A DNA stretch of 64,000 nucleotides from NCBI GenBank assembly GCA_019095985.1, contig CM032666.1:3832670-3896669 (forward strand). The letters are read 5' to 3'. Positions 34,736 to 46,582 of the stretch are shown piece after piece; position 1 is the stretch's first letter; every line of letters begins with the position of its first letter. The position numbers and the translations under genes are program-made. Source of the stretch: Streblospio benedicti. Lineage: Eukaryota; Annelida; Polychaeta; Spionida; Spionidae. Below the pieces are notes generated by a model, which was not told the origin of the DNA, did not search any database, and saw only the letters and a program-made list of their open reading frames with translations.

Positions 34736-35549
34736 TCAACCTGTCCGAGGCACATCCGTACCCATTTTCTGACCAAGACCCCCCCCCCCAGGGCAGGGGG
34801 TTATTTTTGCGGTTTTCTATTGGGAGGTTATTGCAATATCTCACATAAGACTTCTATACACACCACATGAGCGGCGATTTCCATATTAGAAACAGGATTT
34901 CCTGGCAGCGCGGGTACACGGACAATTTCAGGAAATTTCTGTTCTATACTCTCCACCGTTCAAACATCACGTGATATGAACATTCTGCTGGGAGCAAGTG
35001 ATAGATAGAATATTCCCTCAGCTACAACATCATGTGAAGCAGAGACGGTGAGTTTCAATGACCTTCAATCACCCCACATACGTGAAGGCCGCGGTTCACC
35101 ATGACGGCCTTATCAGTTACAATACGCACTTGACATAACAAGTCTCGGCACAACACACTTGACATCACAAGTCTTGATGCAACAATCGGCAGCTTGTATT
35201 GTATGTATTTAGTGACCTACTCACACAATCAGTCCCCATTGTTGGCTATCACGTGTCCCCGGCGTGGTCGCGCCCACACCGCCTTGTGTCCGCTAATGAC
35301 GGCGGCCGTGGTCGGTGTTGCAGTCGTCTGTGTCGTGTAAAGTGTGTGCATGTGTTTGCGACCTTATTACTCAGGTGGTCTTCGTATTAAGGTTCGTGGG
35401 GATCTTTTTCTTTTTCTTCTTTTAGTAAGTCTGGCTGCATTGTGGACTGAGTACCTCGTCCTTACAGCCCAGGTGTTGATGCAGTGTCACCTATCGACCT
35501 GGACTGTGTGACTTACATGTGTGATAACCCCCCCAACCCCCTGTCAGAG

Positions 35550-35990
35550 TGAACACGCGGAGCCGACTCCGCATAAGTTTTTAGTCGAAAAAATGAGTCC
35601 GTAAAAAAGATGAAAAATTGGGAAATTAACCCTTTCAGTGAAAAATATGGGCAATGGCTTCGCATGGCTCCGACGCGGCGGCCAGCGGACTCTTGCGGGC
35701 TCCGTGAGGGCTCCGCGCTACCTCTGCGTCAACGCCGCGAGCAAAAATTGCGCGGACTCCCTCCACTTCTCTGGAGAAGTGGATTTTTCACGCCGCGTAA
35801 AAGCTCCGCGGGCGGGGGGATTATTGATTAAATTTTCTTTGATCTTTTTGAGTTAGCTGGTCTCCGCACGAAGCCGCATTTGGCACCAACGGAGTCCGTC
35901 TGCCTCCGTAGGACGTAAAATGAACGCCGTTCACCTCCGCTGTACGCCGCTGTACGTCGCAAGAGCTCTCCGCGCCAAGAATGGTGCAGT
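35550..35990. other. GC-rich island built around CTCCG motifs
   Basis: Sharply more CpG-rich than its flanks, with at least a dozen CTCCG/CGGAG occurrences on the two strands, including the palindrome GCGGAGCCGACTCCGC and the short palindrome CTTCTCTGGAGAAG. Open frames across it are Arg/Ala-rich and not convincing. It may be an unclassified repeat. Confidence 0.4.
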
Positions 35991-36147
35991 GGTTACATGT
36001 CTACTGACCATCGACTGTGTCTAGTTTTGGCACCTTGTCAATTAAAGTTTACCACCCCCATTTTGATTACTTTTTATTCTATTTTCCCGCTATAGTTTCA
36101 ATACAGTTAAAAACATGACCACCACATTGGCGTAATGGTTATGTATT

Positions 36148-36387
36148 AAAAGTGCTCAGAGAGCACTACATCAACATATTAATGTCAACTCATGGGTAAT
36201 AGATGTTTCCTTTAGTCATGTTTAGAAAACGCCTGCAATTCAATGCCAAGAATATATATCTAGGGTGAATCGCACATCAAAAAAGACTTTTTTCTACTTT
36301 ATTGCTTTGATTGCAACGTAAACATCTTTATTGCCTATGCGTTGTTATAGCGATGCTGTGCTCTCTGAGCACTTTTGATCTAGTTTG
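36148..36387. mobile_element. MITE with AAAAGTGCTCAGAGAGCAC ends
   Basis: The left end AAAAGTGCTCAGAGAGCAC mirrors the right end GTGCTCTCTGAGCACTTTT. Similarity continues inward over about 70 bp (GTCAACTCATGGGTAATAGA versus CTTTATTGCCTATGCGTTG). The terminal 16 bp are themselves palindromic, so each end can form its own hairpin. A related copy is at 43327-43480. Confidence 0.75.
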
Positions 36388-37869
36388 ATATGGTGTCCGT
36401 TCTGGAGTTTTGGATCGTGAAATCAGGTCTTTCTACAAGAAAATTGTTACGCTGTATAGAGGTGGTCTCCACTGTAATACTGAAAACCAGGGACTATGTG
36501 CCATCCCACGCTGACCTACAGTGGTCTAAACATAGACACGTATCACAGATGAACTTGTACATCTACTATTAACCAATACAGTTATATAGGCACCCCCGGG
36601 GGGGGGCAGGAGGCCAGCAGAATTTCAAAACATGAGGTTCCAGGGAGAAGAAATCTAACTTGAAATGTTTCCGCGAGACTGTTTCGGGGGCCATCACTGG
36701 TTTCTTACTTAGAAATTAGTTTTTGTTTGGGTTGGGCCCCCCTTCTAGAATTGCTGGGGGCGCCTATGCAGTTAGGAGTTTCGATCGCAGTCCCCACTTC
36801 AGATTACAAGAGATTTATAGAGAGAATCAGAGAAGCGGTAAAGATCCGCACAAGACAGTACCGGAAAAAGAATATTAGCAGGAGTGTTGTATTTATTAGG
36901 AGAAATAGGAGATCGTATGTAGGATGAGTATGGGAATAAGGAGTAGTAATTGGCAGAGTAGAGAGTGAAATCAAAGTAAATGAAAATGCTGTCCATAGAC
37001 TATTGATCTATTCATGCTTTGCTCAAACGTTGGACAACGTTCATGAGAAAATATGTTGTGCGCTTAAACCCCCACCCCGACCGCATTTAAACTCATATCA
37101 CCTGATGAGTATCAACTGATCAAGTCAGTTGGGACAGGTGGTCTTGATGAGGAACAGTAAAATGCCCACTCAAGCACAATGCTGTGTACATCATTGACCT
37201 GGGACAACCATGCCTTATGCGCACATCAAGTGTTGTAAGTCACTCAACAAACTTTCAATACTTCAAACTGAAGTGGTTTTGAATCAATGTTTGTGTAAGT
37301 GCAATGCAGATCCTTCTCGTCATCTTAGACCTAGTCAGTCATAGTTTTGTCACGACTAATGAGTAGATCACAACGCCACTGAAATCAATACAAGCAAACC
37401 TGCGGATGAAAAATTGAACCCATAAGATCATATATCATTAAATGTACATGCTTTAATGTAAGAATGTTTTCCGAATATTATTTCTTGAATAGAACCTTTT
37501 CAGATGGTTGAAAGATTTTTTGAGATTGTTCATCAACAGGCGATTTTTTTACATTGAATGGAGTGTACACCTCGCTGTACGACGTGTTTCAAATCAAGCA
37601 GCAAGAAGGATGATCTAGACAGATAACAAAATGTGTAAAAACCCTTGATCACATTTTCAAACTTATGCAAACACTATAGACGCAAGTTCAACAACATGAA
37701 GATCTCGTTTATTTAAGCAATACCTGAGAATATTCATTCACTATGGATATGGCTCGTGTCTTACTATTATGTTTAAACTAAATATATCATTCACACAAAT
37801 GATTTATTGAAATAAACAGGCTGATCTTTAAGGTGGTTGAAGCCTATTTTAATGAGCCCCAACACAAAT
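36388..37869. other. No gene recognised
   Basis: Unique-looking, AT-rich sequence with one mariner-type end (about 36450-36480). No exon-like structure on either strand. Confidence 0.45.
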
Positions 37870-37870
37870 G

Positions 37871-38060
37871 GCAGATCCAGGTTTTCGGAAAATGGCTGGA
37901 GGTGGACGCCCAGGATTTCATAGGTTTTGTATGTTTGTGTGAGGGTTGCAGGGATGAAAACAATCCCATATAAAATGATTTTGTGGTATGGAAAAAGTGT
38001 GTGTGCGCGCGCGCGCGTGTGTGTGTGTGTGTGTGTGTGGGGGGGGGGGGATCTCATGCA
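37871..38060. mobile_element. Degenerate GATCCAGG-family MITE with GT/GC microsatellite
   Basis: It starts GGCAGATCCAGGTTTTCGG and contains GGATTTCATAGGTTTTGTA as in copy A. Then comes a CG/GT alternating run (37998-38039) and a G run where the family normally has its G tract. The right end is too worn to define a target duplication. Confidence 0.55.
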
Positions 38061-38117
38061 GCCCATCAATTTGCTTATATATGTGCTCCCCATTGTGATT
38101 CCTACATGTGCTTCCAG

Positions 38118-38425
38118 GCCGAATGAACAGGAAGTTGGACTCATGGCCAGAAAGTCGTGGGTTCGATTCTAGGTCTGGTTTGGAGGTTGGTGTTGAGCTA
38201 CCTCATATTCAACAGGAGGCCGCATACTGCCCCTTTGTACCCACAAATTAAATAGGTACAGGTAAGGCGAGTGAACGCTAAGGTGAGTCACAAACACATC
38301 TGCGCTACGGTTGTGATGTGTGGTATGCTCCCCAGGGAGTTGATTACCATATAGTGTGACAAGGATGCCAATGACCTGGTGTAAATGTAAAGCCCGAGAG
38401 CACAATAACAGTGAACTGCGACTGT
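38118..38425 (+). repeat. tRNA-derived SINE, second family
   Basis: The plus strand has GAAGTTGGACTCATGGCC and then GTGGGTTCGATTCTAGG, a good box B. A unique body follows, with CTACGGTTGTGATGTGTGG. It differs from the SINEs at 11.9 and 20.5 kb in the body. No second copy is seen in the window. Confidence 0.5.
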
Positions 38426-39292
38426 AACCATTACTTAGAAAGTATAGAGGCTTTTATTGGTTTTATACAGGCTCTTTGGTAGCCAACGTGAGTGCGGTGC
38501 CAGCTTAGTTTGTACTATATACGTGGGGGGTACATTTGAATTTTGATACTGGAAAAAGCGCACTCGGCTCAGTTCACCTGATCGTCGCCGGTCGGAAAAC
38601 ATGTGATGGTTTCAAGGCCCACATTATAAATAAGCAGTACTTTGTGTAAGCTTTCATGTGTTATCCTATGAACATCATGTGGCAATAATGATCCGTGACT
38701 ATATGTGATATTGTATTTGTACCTAGTCTAATCTAATCTAGTGGAACCGGCCTATCTACCGATATTTTGCTGACGTTGGCCAGTGTTCCTCTTCTCAACG
38801 TGAACGAAATCCGGTGCCGCAGTGTAGGGCTAGGGCGTCAGAATCTACGTTTCAGCATCAGTGCGAAGTCCTCTAAGATCAGGAGACTAGAGAAAACTAC
38901 TGCAACACATTCTACATGAAATACAGGTTGCAAGTCATAACGCAACCCGTTCAATGTGTTTTAGATCAGCGCATTTTGCTATGGTCAGATCTCAATGTGG
39001 GATACGTTATATTTCCACTAACTATTCTGCTACAACGCAGAAGTTCGTAAATTTCAATGCAGAAACTACAACCAAAAACAAAAGTCAGCAACATACTATA
39101 CAAAGGAGAAGTTATCCAAGTGATCTGAAACGTGCACGCCGCCTTGATACCTGTTACATGATTACAGTAACGTTCTTTTGATATTCGCCTTTGGATATTG
39201 GATAGTCGAATATATAAAGAGCATTTTCATTGGCAAATATTACAGCACAGAGGTCCACATCAACCACTGTAAATATGTAAACTATGATAAAA

Positions 39293-39660
39293 AGGCACGC
39301 ACACAGTCTAGGAGTCTCACTATTAGTGAGAAACGCGCCCAATAACAACCCCTTATGACGAATATTCAAATGATAGTCAAAGTTTTATGCTTGGGATATG
39401 GTATATCAGTGTTGACATATTGCTAGGCAGTCATAGTGACTACTTACTACAAATTCATACAAAATGATGCACATAGTTTGGGAGCCTCATTATTAGTGAG
39501 AAATGCACTCAATAACTAGCTGTAACTCCTTAATATGACGAATATCATTACTGTCAAACTTTCACTCCTGGGCTAGGATATATCAATTTCTGCAAAAAGT
39601 CATATAGGGGCTACTACATAAACTAATGAAAATAATGCACATTATTTGGAGTCTCAAAGG
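39293..39660. repeat. Tandem repeat, about 170-bp unit, about 2.2 copies
   Basis: GGAGTCTCACTATTAGTGAG at 39311, GGAGCCTCATTATTAGTGAG at 39481 and GGAGTCTCAAAGG near 39648 mark three unit starts, at 170 and 167 bp spacing. Units are 75-80% alike by eye. Left of it (38426-39292) I see no gene. Confidence 0.75.
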
Positions 39661-39760
39661 GGTCCTGAGATCCATGTTCCGCTATATCTTGACACCTAAT
39701 ATCGATGTTCCACTATAATTTGTCATGTCCCATGTTCCACTGTCGACCCCATGTCCTATG

Positions 39761-39918
39761 CATAGGCAGATCCAGGTTTTTGGAAGGGGGGGGGCGCACT
39801 TAAGGAAAACGGGGCTGGGGGTGGGGTGCACTTAAGGATTTCATAAAAAACCTACGTAAATGAAGTATTTTGGTGGGAAAAGGGAGGGGGGCGCCCCACA
39901 CCCTTGGATCTGCCGATG
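39761..39918. mobile_element. MITE, CATAGGCAGATCCAGG family, copy C
   Basis: The ends are CATAGGCAGATCCAGG and TTGGATCTGCCGATG, with CTATG on both sides as an exact 5-bp target duplication. It contains GAAGTATTTTGGTGGGAAAA and G runs. Confidence 0.85.
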
Positions 39919-40539
39919 CTATGTGTTCCACTATCCAGTGTCACCTTCCTCTGAACTGTACTAGGTCTCAAAAAGTCCCAAATATTCAGTTATGATAGGT
40001 AACCTGTAGAGTTTTTCACGTAGGTAGACCATGTAGTAAGTTATCTATTAAGCATTTATATAAATAGATCCGTATGTACTAAAATATTTTTTTTTATCAA
40101 TAACAGTGATTTACAACTAAAACCATATTGTTTATGTTCATATGTCTTTTGATTACCAAAGCTACACCAGCACCAAAACACATGGATACACTGGAACTGT
40201 TGGTAAGTCACCCCAACATTTGTATAGAATCTAGAATAAAAATATGAATATGAATAGCAGCTTAATAGACCTGCAAATAACAAACATGCGAAACAAACGA
40301 ATATAGTATAGGAGATGCTAAGTGAGAAACAGAAAGTTGGACAACGTGGGTCTTTGTAGAATTTCAGTCCTTTTCTGAACGTTGTGGGGCCACAGTCCGG
40401 CTGGACTCCACCCACCGAATGAATCCACTTAACTGGAAAGAAATAATCAACCTGAAAACAAAACGCTAAATAAAACTGAAAGCTGATGACCATCAATGTC
40501 AAAGTTGAAGAGTAAACAAAGTAGCTGGAACGTCTGGAA

Positions 40540-41155
40540 CATCCGAAACCAATCTGCTACTGGATCAACAGGAACACGTGCGCCAAGCGGCGACACTCCC
40601 CCAGGGCTCACCCCCTTTTCAGGCGGGGCCCTGGCTGCGCTGCAGACGTTCCTCAGCTAGACCACTCCTCGTTGTGTTTCCTAAGACTACACGTGCACCA
40701 CGTACCAGGACTGACGTCCGTCCGTAGGTAGTGGGGGTGTATTACCCGGGTTTCACGAGAGGCCTCCACACGGGGAGGACTTCGCACCGGTGCTGACACG
40801 CTGTACTACGGGCGTCCCCTACGTACAACCACGGTAGACCTAGTCCACGACGGTGAGGGAGGAAGGCCATCGGCCAGCCTCGGTAAGTAACAAGTAAAGA
40901 GGGCCTACTCCCGTGTTCCAGGGAGTAGGTTGCCAACCCTACGTGCTGCTGTACCAGCGTCTAAGAGAGAACTGCCGCTAATCGGCTCAACACAGTACAA
41001 GAGAGTACTGGTCCCTAATCCTACAGTGGCCATAGTAAACAACAAAGCCTATCAAGGTGTGTGTAACTGGGATATTAACCTAGTCCAGTGCAACTTATAC
41101 TACAGGGGTTGTTTATACTCTGCGGTCATGATACAATGAACCCGCGCACTGGAGG
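40540..41155. other. GC-rich segment of unknown nature
   Basis: About 600 bp of abruptly more GC-rich, CpG-containing sequence, for example CAGGCGGGGCCCTGGCTGCG and ACGTCCGTCCGTAGG. Frames are short. There are no clear terminal repeats or known motifs. It may be a fragment of a larger interspersed repeat. Confidence 0.35.
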
Positions 41156-41307
41156 CCCTAACAACTTTCGTTACAGAATATTTTGAAAGTTTGATCCAAT
41201 GTAGTTTTTTTGTAATCTTAAATATGCGTGTTGAACATAAATGCGTGCCTTCAAAATTGGGATGGGGATGTGTGTGAACACATGAATTTGACCATGGGAG
41301 TTGTAAA

Positions 41308-41374
41308 CGATGGCACGTACAAAAACCGGCGCACCCCTAGCCCCGGAGAGCCGGTTGTGTGTACGTGCCATCGT
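41308..41374. repeat. Short hairpin, 23-24-bp arms
   Basis: CGATGGCACGTACA followed by AAAACCGGC pairs with GCCGGTTGTGTGTACGTGCC and ATCG around an 18-20-bp loop. This could be a tiny MITE or a transcribed hairpin. The surrounding 41156-42084 has no recognised gene. Confidence 0.6.
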
Positions 41375-42084
41375 AATGTTCTAATATTCAATGATATTTG
41401 AAAGTCCCGATGAGGAAATTTAAAAGTGGACTGTGGGAATAACTGCTAAAATCAACAAATTACCTATCCCCTCTCCCCATTTATTTCGAAATAGAAAAAA
41501 ATGAGATTAAGAAATGTAAAAGTATTTTATTCATGTATTTAGCAACATTATTAAAGAATACAAGTTAGTGCAAACAAATGATGTATTTTTGTTATATGCA
41601 GTATAAGTTAGTGGAAGACCTATGACATTTAAGGACAGAGCCATCAGTCTTAAGTTAGTCTTAAGGTAAGTTAGTGTGAGTCAAAAACGCATTCTAAATG
41701 TCTAATTTAAGATGATATTTAGGAATCTTTATGAATTAAAAAATTGAAGGTGGGCGTTTCATTTCTACACACTGTATACCTATAGAGGACATGATTATAC
41801 TGGCTTCAGTGTGAAATAATACCACGCTTCTTAAATGACTGAAAGGTTTGGTCTAGTTAGTTTGTTGATTTGGAAAGGGGGGTGAATTGGCACGCACTGC
41901 ACCCCCCAAACACCAATCCACTGCCTTGAGACATCCTGGCTTAGTAGCAAGCAAACCCATTCAATTGGAACATTCAGGAAAGGCACATGATACTGGAATA
42001 TTAATCCATGCACCACAGTACTCATATGTCAGTATATGCACTGTGGCAGCAGATAAAAAAAATCACGAAAATAATATATTTATA

Positions 42085-43330
42085 AAGTTCACCACAGGAC
42101 CTTTCTTGGTACACAGACAAAAGCTTTCTCCAGATCGACAAATGTGTACGATAGTGGTTTGTAGGCAGCACGGTACTTCTCTTTTCTCTTTTTACTAGAT
42201 GCACTGTTGGGTTGGCGTTAGACGTACCTTGACATGTGACAAATTTGAACTGTATCGCATCAATGTCAACTCTCCTCCCAAGCCCTAGGAATTGAACCGT
42301 AACAAAAGACAGCTGCTGCAAGCTTCCTTATCAGTGCTACACTGTCCTCGCCTGTAGCTTTCAGCATATCCGCTGTTATGCCCAAAGGACTCGCAGCTCT
42401 ACAAGATTTCATCCTGGGAGGCTTGCGAATTCGTTCCACAGTAACTGAAGGAGGTCAGCCCATCTCTGGGGGACCATGGGGAGCAGATCACATGATCATT
42501 CGAACTCAACATTGAGGAATCTCGCATAGTGCATCCCTTCATCTTTTCCTCATCACTGAGCAAGAGTTCTCTTTAACACCCTAGTGTCCTTGGGAAAGAT
42601 GCCTTGGAACACTTATTTCTCAGCTTCCAACTTAGCACCCAAACAACCCGTTTCGCCACACTCTTTGAGTCAGTATTGGTAGCTATAACGACATTTGCTT
42701 TGTCTGACTTGCCAGCTTTGATGAGATTATTTAAAGTTTTGAATCAAGCTCTCGTCTTATTGGCAGCATCATCCAATCTGACATCCCACCACCAAGTCTC
42801 AAGCTTCCAGTGATGACTTTTACAGAAACCACACCCTTCAGAATACAAGATTATTCCAACTGAGTTGTGCTGTGCAAGTTCATGTTGAAGACAATACCTT
42901 AGAAAATAGTAATGGATAGTTGAATTAAACAAAGTGAAGGTTGTAGCTGTCATGTTCTTTCGAAAGGGTGCCATGTTTCCGAGAAAAGGGGAAGGAGTCA
43001 AGGAATCAAGATTGCCTGCATATTTACAGGACTATAAGTATGATTATGATTAATTCGTAACCATTTGATGTAACCGCAGAAATGATTATGTGATGCTGTT
43101 GTAATTCTTGTACTTTTACTTTATGGTTGATATTTTTGACATGGCAACAAAAGTCAATATAGCAATGTGTGTGTTGAATCCACGACAGTGTGACAAATAA
43201 TATTATAAGTGGGAGATAACTGAAATAAGTCGCAGATGGGAGAGAGGCAAGAAATATTGTGGGAGATGGAAGAAATTAGGGCGATGGGAGATTGGCAATC
43301 TTTATACCCCCTACAAAATGAAACTGGCGC
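42085..43330 (-). mobile_element. LINE fragment, copy B (minus strand)
   Basis: The minus strand reads RWWDVRLDDAANKTR-type sequence (here TWWWDVRLDDAANKTR), then KSDKANVV, and ends FDLEKAFVCVPRKVLW. These are the spacer between endonuclease and reverse transcriptase and the first RT motifs (DLEKAF, VPRxVLWWA) of a non-LTR retrotransposon. Several stops and frame changes break it, and it stops abruptly at 42085 inside the RT. It is about 97% identical to 56440-57720 in inverted orientation. Confidence 0.8.
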
Positions 43331-43480
43331 AGAGAGCACATCATTGCATAGTAGCTTAGAGAACTAGTGTGATTTTGGATTGTAAGTGATTTTTAAACAT
43401 GGTTAAAATAAATATCTTTATTGCCCATGAGTCAACGTTGTTCTATCGACGTTGTGCTATTTGAGCACTTTTGATCTAGT
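43327..43480. mobile_element. MITE related to 36148-36387
   Basis: It runs from GCGCAGAGAGCACATC to GTGCTATTTGAGCACTTTT, with inner ATCTTTATTGCCCATGAGTC matching the 36.1-kb copy. It sits at the 5' edge of LINE copy B, and the same arrangement recurs at 56350-56460 next to LINE copy A. Confidence 0.65.
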
Positions 43481-43504
43481 TGGAATTGCGCCGAAACAGG
43501 CAAA

Positions 43505-43786
43505 ATGAATGTAGATCTACAATTGCGTCTGAGTGGTGCTAGTGGAGCAGCAGGATTGTGGGGTGGTGAACCGATTATAAAAGTACATGAGGCATCATGT
43601 TTTATTTCTCAACCATACTCTGAGGGTCAAGAAAATGCTTGTTGCCATTGCAGGAAGTTTTTGCGGGCTGAGAAAATCACATTGTTGTCAACAGACTATG
43701 CCCAAACGGTTGAAACTACGTATATCTCATATAATTTTGAGAAAATTTATCACAGCTCGTTAAAAATCAAGTTGACTTGTGTATAA
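43505..43786 (+). CDS. Uncharacterised small open frame with a CCHC cysteine cluster
   Basis: It begins MNVDLQLRLSGASGAAG and carries HEASCFISQPYSEGQENACC and HCRKFL. The first 70 codons look protein-like; the last 25 lie in the 174-bp tandem repeat and are probably not original. I do not recognise the family. It could be a first exon or a pseudogene fragment. Confidence 0.25.
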   Translation: MNVDLQLRLSGASGAAGLWGGEPIIKVHEASCFISQPYSEGQENACCHCRKFLRAEKITLLSTDYAQTVETTYISYNFEKIYHSSLKIKLTCV

Positions 43787-44050
43787 AAGATTAAAGAAAA
43801 TAAAAAAATACTGTTTTGAAGTCAAATCACGATAGAAAAATTTATTTTATTCATCAAAATAACCCAAAAATGCGTGGAAAATGTTGAAACTACGTACATC
43901 TCATATAATTTTGAGAACATTCATTACAGCTCATTAAAAAGCATGTATAATAGATGAAAGAAAATATAAAAAAAATAATGTGTTGAAGTCAAATAATTAC
44001 CAAAGAATCTATTTTATTCATCAAAATGAAAAAAAATGCGCACAAAATCC
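43709..44050. repeat. Tandem duplication, 174-bp unit, two copies
   Basis: GTTGAAACTACGTATATCTC at 43709 and GTTGAAACTACGTACATCTC at 43883 start units that both run through CTATTTTATTCATCAAAAT-type sequence to AAAATGCG. About 85% alike. 44051-44934 to the right has no recognised gene. Confidence 0.85.
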
Positions 44051-44934
44051 TTTCGGTTTTGAATTACTTGAGACCTGCTTGACCACCGTACAGTGGCACA
44101 CACACCCGGACAGCATAATTGCTGCAATAGTCAGGGCTGGTTTTGCAGAAAGATGCTTCCATAAAAAGTGCAAGGCATTTTATATTAGAATTTGGCATAC
44201 AGTTGATTATACATGATTCGGGTATGCTGAATTCAAATCTGCCGTATGCCGGAAAATATTTTCACTCCTTGACCTTCAAATCAAAGATGGCCGCCGTCGT
44301 GAAGGTCAATAACGTTTTTGGTGATAGCTAAATAATTATTTAACATAGAACATTGATTTTAGTGTCTATGAGTAGGTTTACTGGGACAGGGAATCCAATT
44401 ATTCAAGAAAAAACTTGTATTTCAAACATGAGGGCTTCAAATACATGATTTCCACCAAGAAGGCCACTGAAATGCTGGTTTATCGGTACTGAAAAACATA
44501 AGTCATAATTATAGATACCTATAGCAGATACCTATATTAGAGTTTAAATATTTTGAGAAAAATGTTTTAATATAACAAAGTCCTGTCAAAGATGTTTTAT
44601 TTTATTGAATGAATTACAGTATAATCTAAGTATTTCCAATGCAAATATTCACATTCTACCAAGACGTATGCAATAACACTGGTTTAGGAAAATTGTAAAA
44701 GGTAAGTCATGATTATATGTACACATATTAGTGTTTCAAATATCATTATAGAAAATATGCTTTACGTTTAATTTATTAATTTGACAGAAAAACTGTCAAA
44801 AACAAATAACGTTTTACATAAATCCCAGAAAATGCAAGTCTTAGATATACATTGTTTATATCAAAATAATTTGAATGATCAAAACGTTAACCATCAAACA
44901 TTCTTGTTCCTATTCACTTTTATTGATGCAATTT

Positions 44935-46575
44935 TCTCCACACTTACATAGTCAACTACAAACTAACATTGCTTTTTGACAACTACATTTGTAGCTATAA
45001 CATGTACCTTTGCAGCTGCAGTGGATAAGATTTACACATGTGTCAGAAACAGAAGGCAGTGTGCACAGGTACCAGACAGTTGTTTGTAAGCTCCCAACCA
45101 AATCCTGCCGGGGATGGTATCTCTGGTTTGGATGTTAGTGCTTCCTTCCAAATAAGAGTCTGATAATGTGTTCTCTTTATGTGCAACTGAGCTGCATCAC
45201 TTGTTGGAGGCAGTTTATCCTGAATTACTCCTTTATTGAAAAGGATTATCCTTGCCCTATTTGTGGTATCATGATCCTTCCCATTATAAGTTCTGCAAAG
45301 AAAAGCTTCATATGATTTCTTTGTTTCCTCAGTTAATTGTACATTTCCTAAGCTGCACAGCAAATCTTTATTTGCATGAAAAATTCTTAAAGGTGACTTT
45401 TTAGTGTGGCCAATGAGATAAGAAGTGGTATCACAGCCTGTTAAAGCGTAAAAGGGTAGTAAAGCTAAAGCATCATTTGGTTCAAATTCCCATGTGGTAA
45501 TCACACTGTTAATGTCAATATAGTTTGGTGTGTTACTGGTCCCAGCCTTCGTATAGACAGCTTTGTTCATCATATTGTAATGGGCAAGAACCAAAAGACA
45601 AACATCTATATCTCTAGACCATACAACAAGAGATTCTGACATTGTATGTGCACAATGAAGCAACATACGTGTGTCTGCTTCCTCGTGTGTGCTTTTCAAT
45701 TCATCCACACTAATATCACTTTTGTTACACCAAATATTATCTATGCTAGGGAAACCCCCAGATGATTATTTTGTTCTCTGGTGCAATCTTTATGAACTCA
45801 AATGACAAAAACTTGGCCAAGTCAGTTTTATTATCTTCATTGCTCAAGAAAAGATTAAAATCAGAAGGAAATGGCGCATTCTCACTTTCAATAACTCTCC
45901 TCACTACGATGCCTGTCTTTTTTAATCTAGAGCCTCCCTTTATTGAAGGGTGTTGATATCTATCAAAGACCAGATCTATGCGTTCAAATTGAGCACCATA
46001 ACCAATGACAGATTTCATATATGCTTCAGAAAAATCACCAAATGTTTTGAAATTTGTCTTGTCAGCTGATCCCAGGGCCACAATCAGTGCTTGGCGATCA
46101 ATGACCAAAGTAAAATGACTTGGCACATGCAAAACAGTTGTCACATTAACACCTGATTAAATGCATTCATCAAAATGTGTTTCTTTCCATTCTTCAGCTG
46201 CCCATTCATCTCTACAATACATGGTGGTGATGACAATAGTTCATGTCGAAGAGTTTCATCTAAGTTAACCTTCCGACCAGCATCATAGGCAGTTACAAGT
46301 CTTTGTAAAATTGATCTATCTGCTTTGGCCATTTTCAAAGAGACTGTCTTATTATCAGGATTCTTAACTACGTCATATAGCTTTGTGAAAGTGGGTGGAT
46401 GACTTCATACCATTGGATGGTGGAATTTCTTTTCATTTTCAGCATTTGTCAGCAATCTTTCTTGTACAAAGAAGATATGTTGCTCTTTGCCAGGCTTGAA
46501 ACCCTCTAGAAGTGGACATGAAACTTCATCTGTGGCTTGATCTTTCGTTGCAATATTTCGTAAGTCTTCGCAGAT
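44935..46575 (-). pseudogene. Multi-copy FEN1/XPG-like nuclease gene with CXC tail, broken
   Basis: Three blocks in order on the minus strand. The N-terminal block (about 46144-46575) includes HELLSSPPCIVEMNGQLKNG. The middle block (45746-46125) includes HFTLVIDRQALI, RIDLVFDRYQHPSIKGGSR and NKTDLAKFLS. The C-terminal block (45043-45708) includes STHEEADTRMLLH, VWSRDIDVCLLVL, FYALTGCDTTSYLIGHTKK and SPAGFGWELTNNC. A cysteine cluster (HCSCKGTCYSYKCSC) follows in another frame. I know similar uncharacterised proteins as large multi-copy families in corals, Hydra and amphioxus. My inference is that these blocks match FEN1/XPG nucleases: VFDxxxxxxK for the XPG-N strand, EADTR plus DxD for the XPG-I EAEAQ and DSD motifs, and TGCDTTS..G for the helix-turn-helix LGSDY. 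The gene is broken in at least two places. Confidence 0.6.
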
Positions 46576-46582
46576 AGCACAT

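Noticed and set aside
40056-40502. 148-codon hydrophobic minus-strand frame
   Set aside because: Phe/Tyr/Cys-rich, as expected from AT-rich DNA. No domain, no clear splice structure and no start context.
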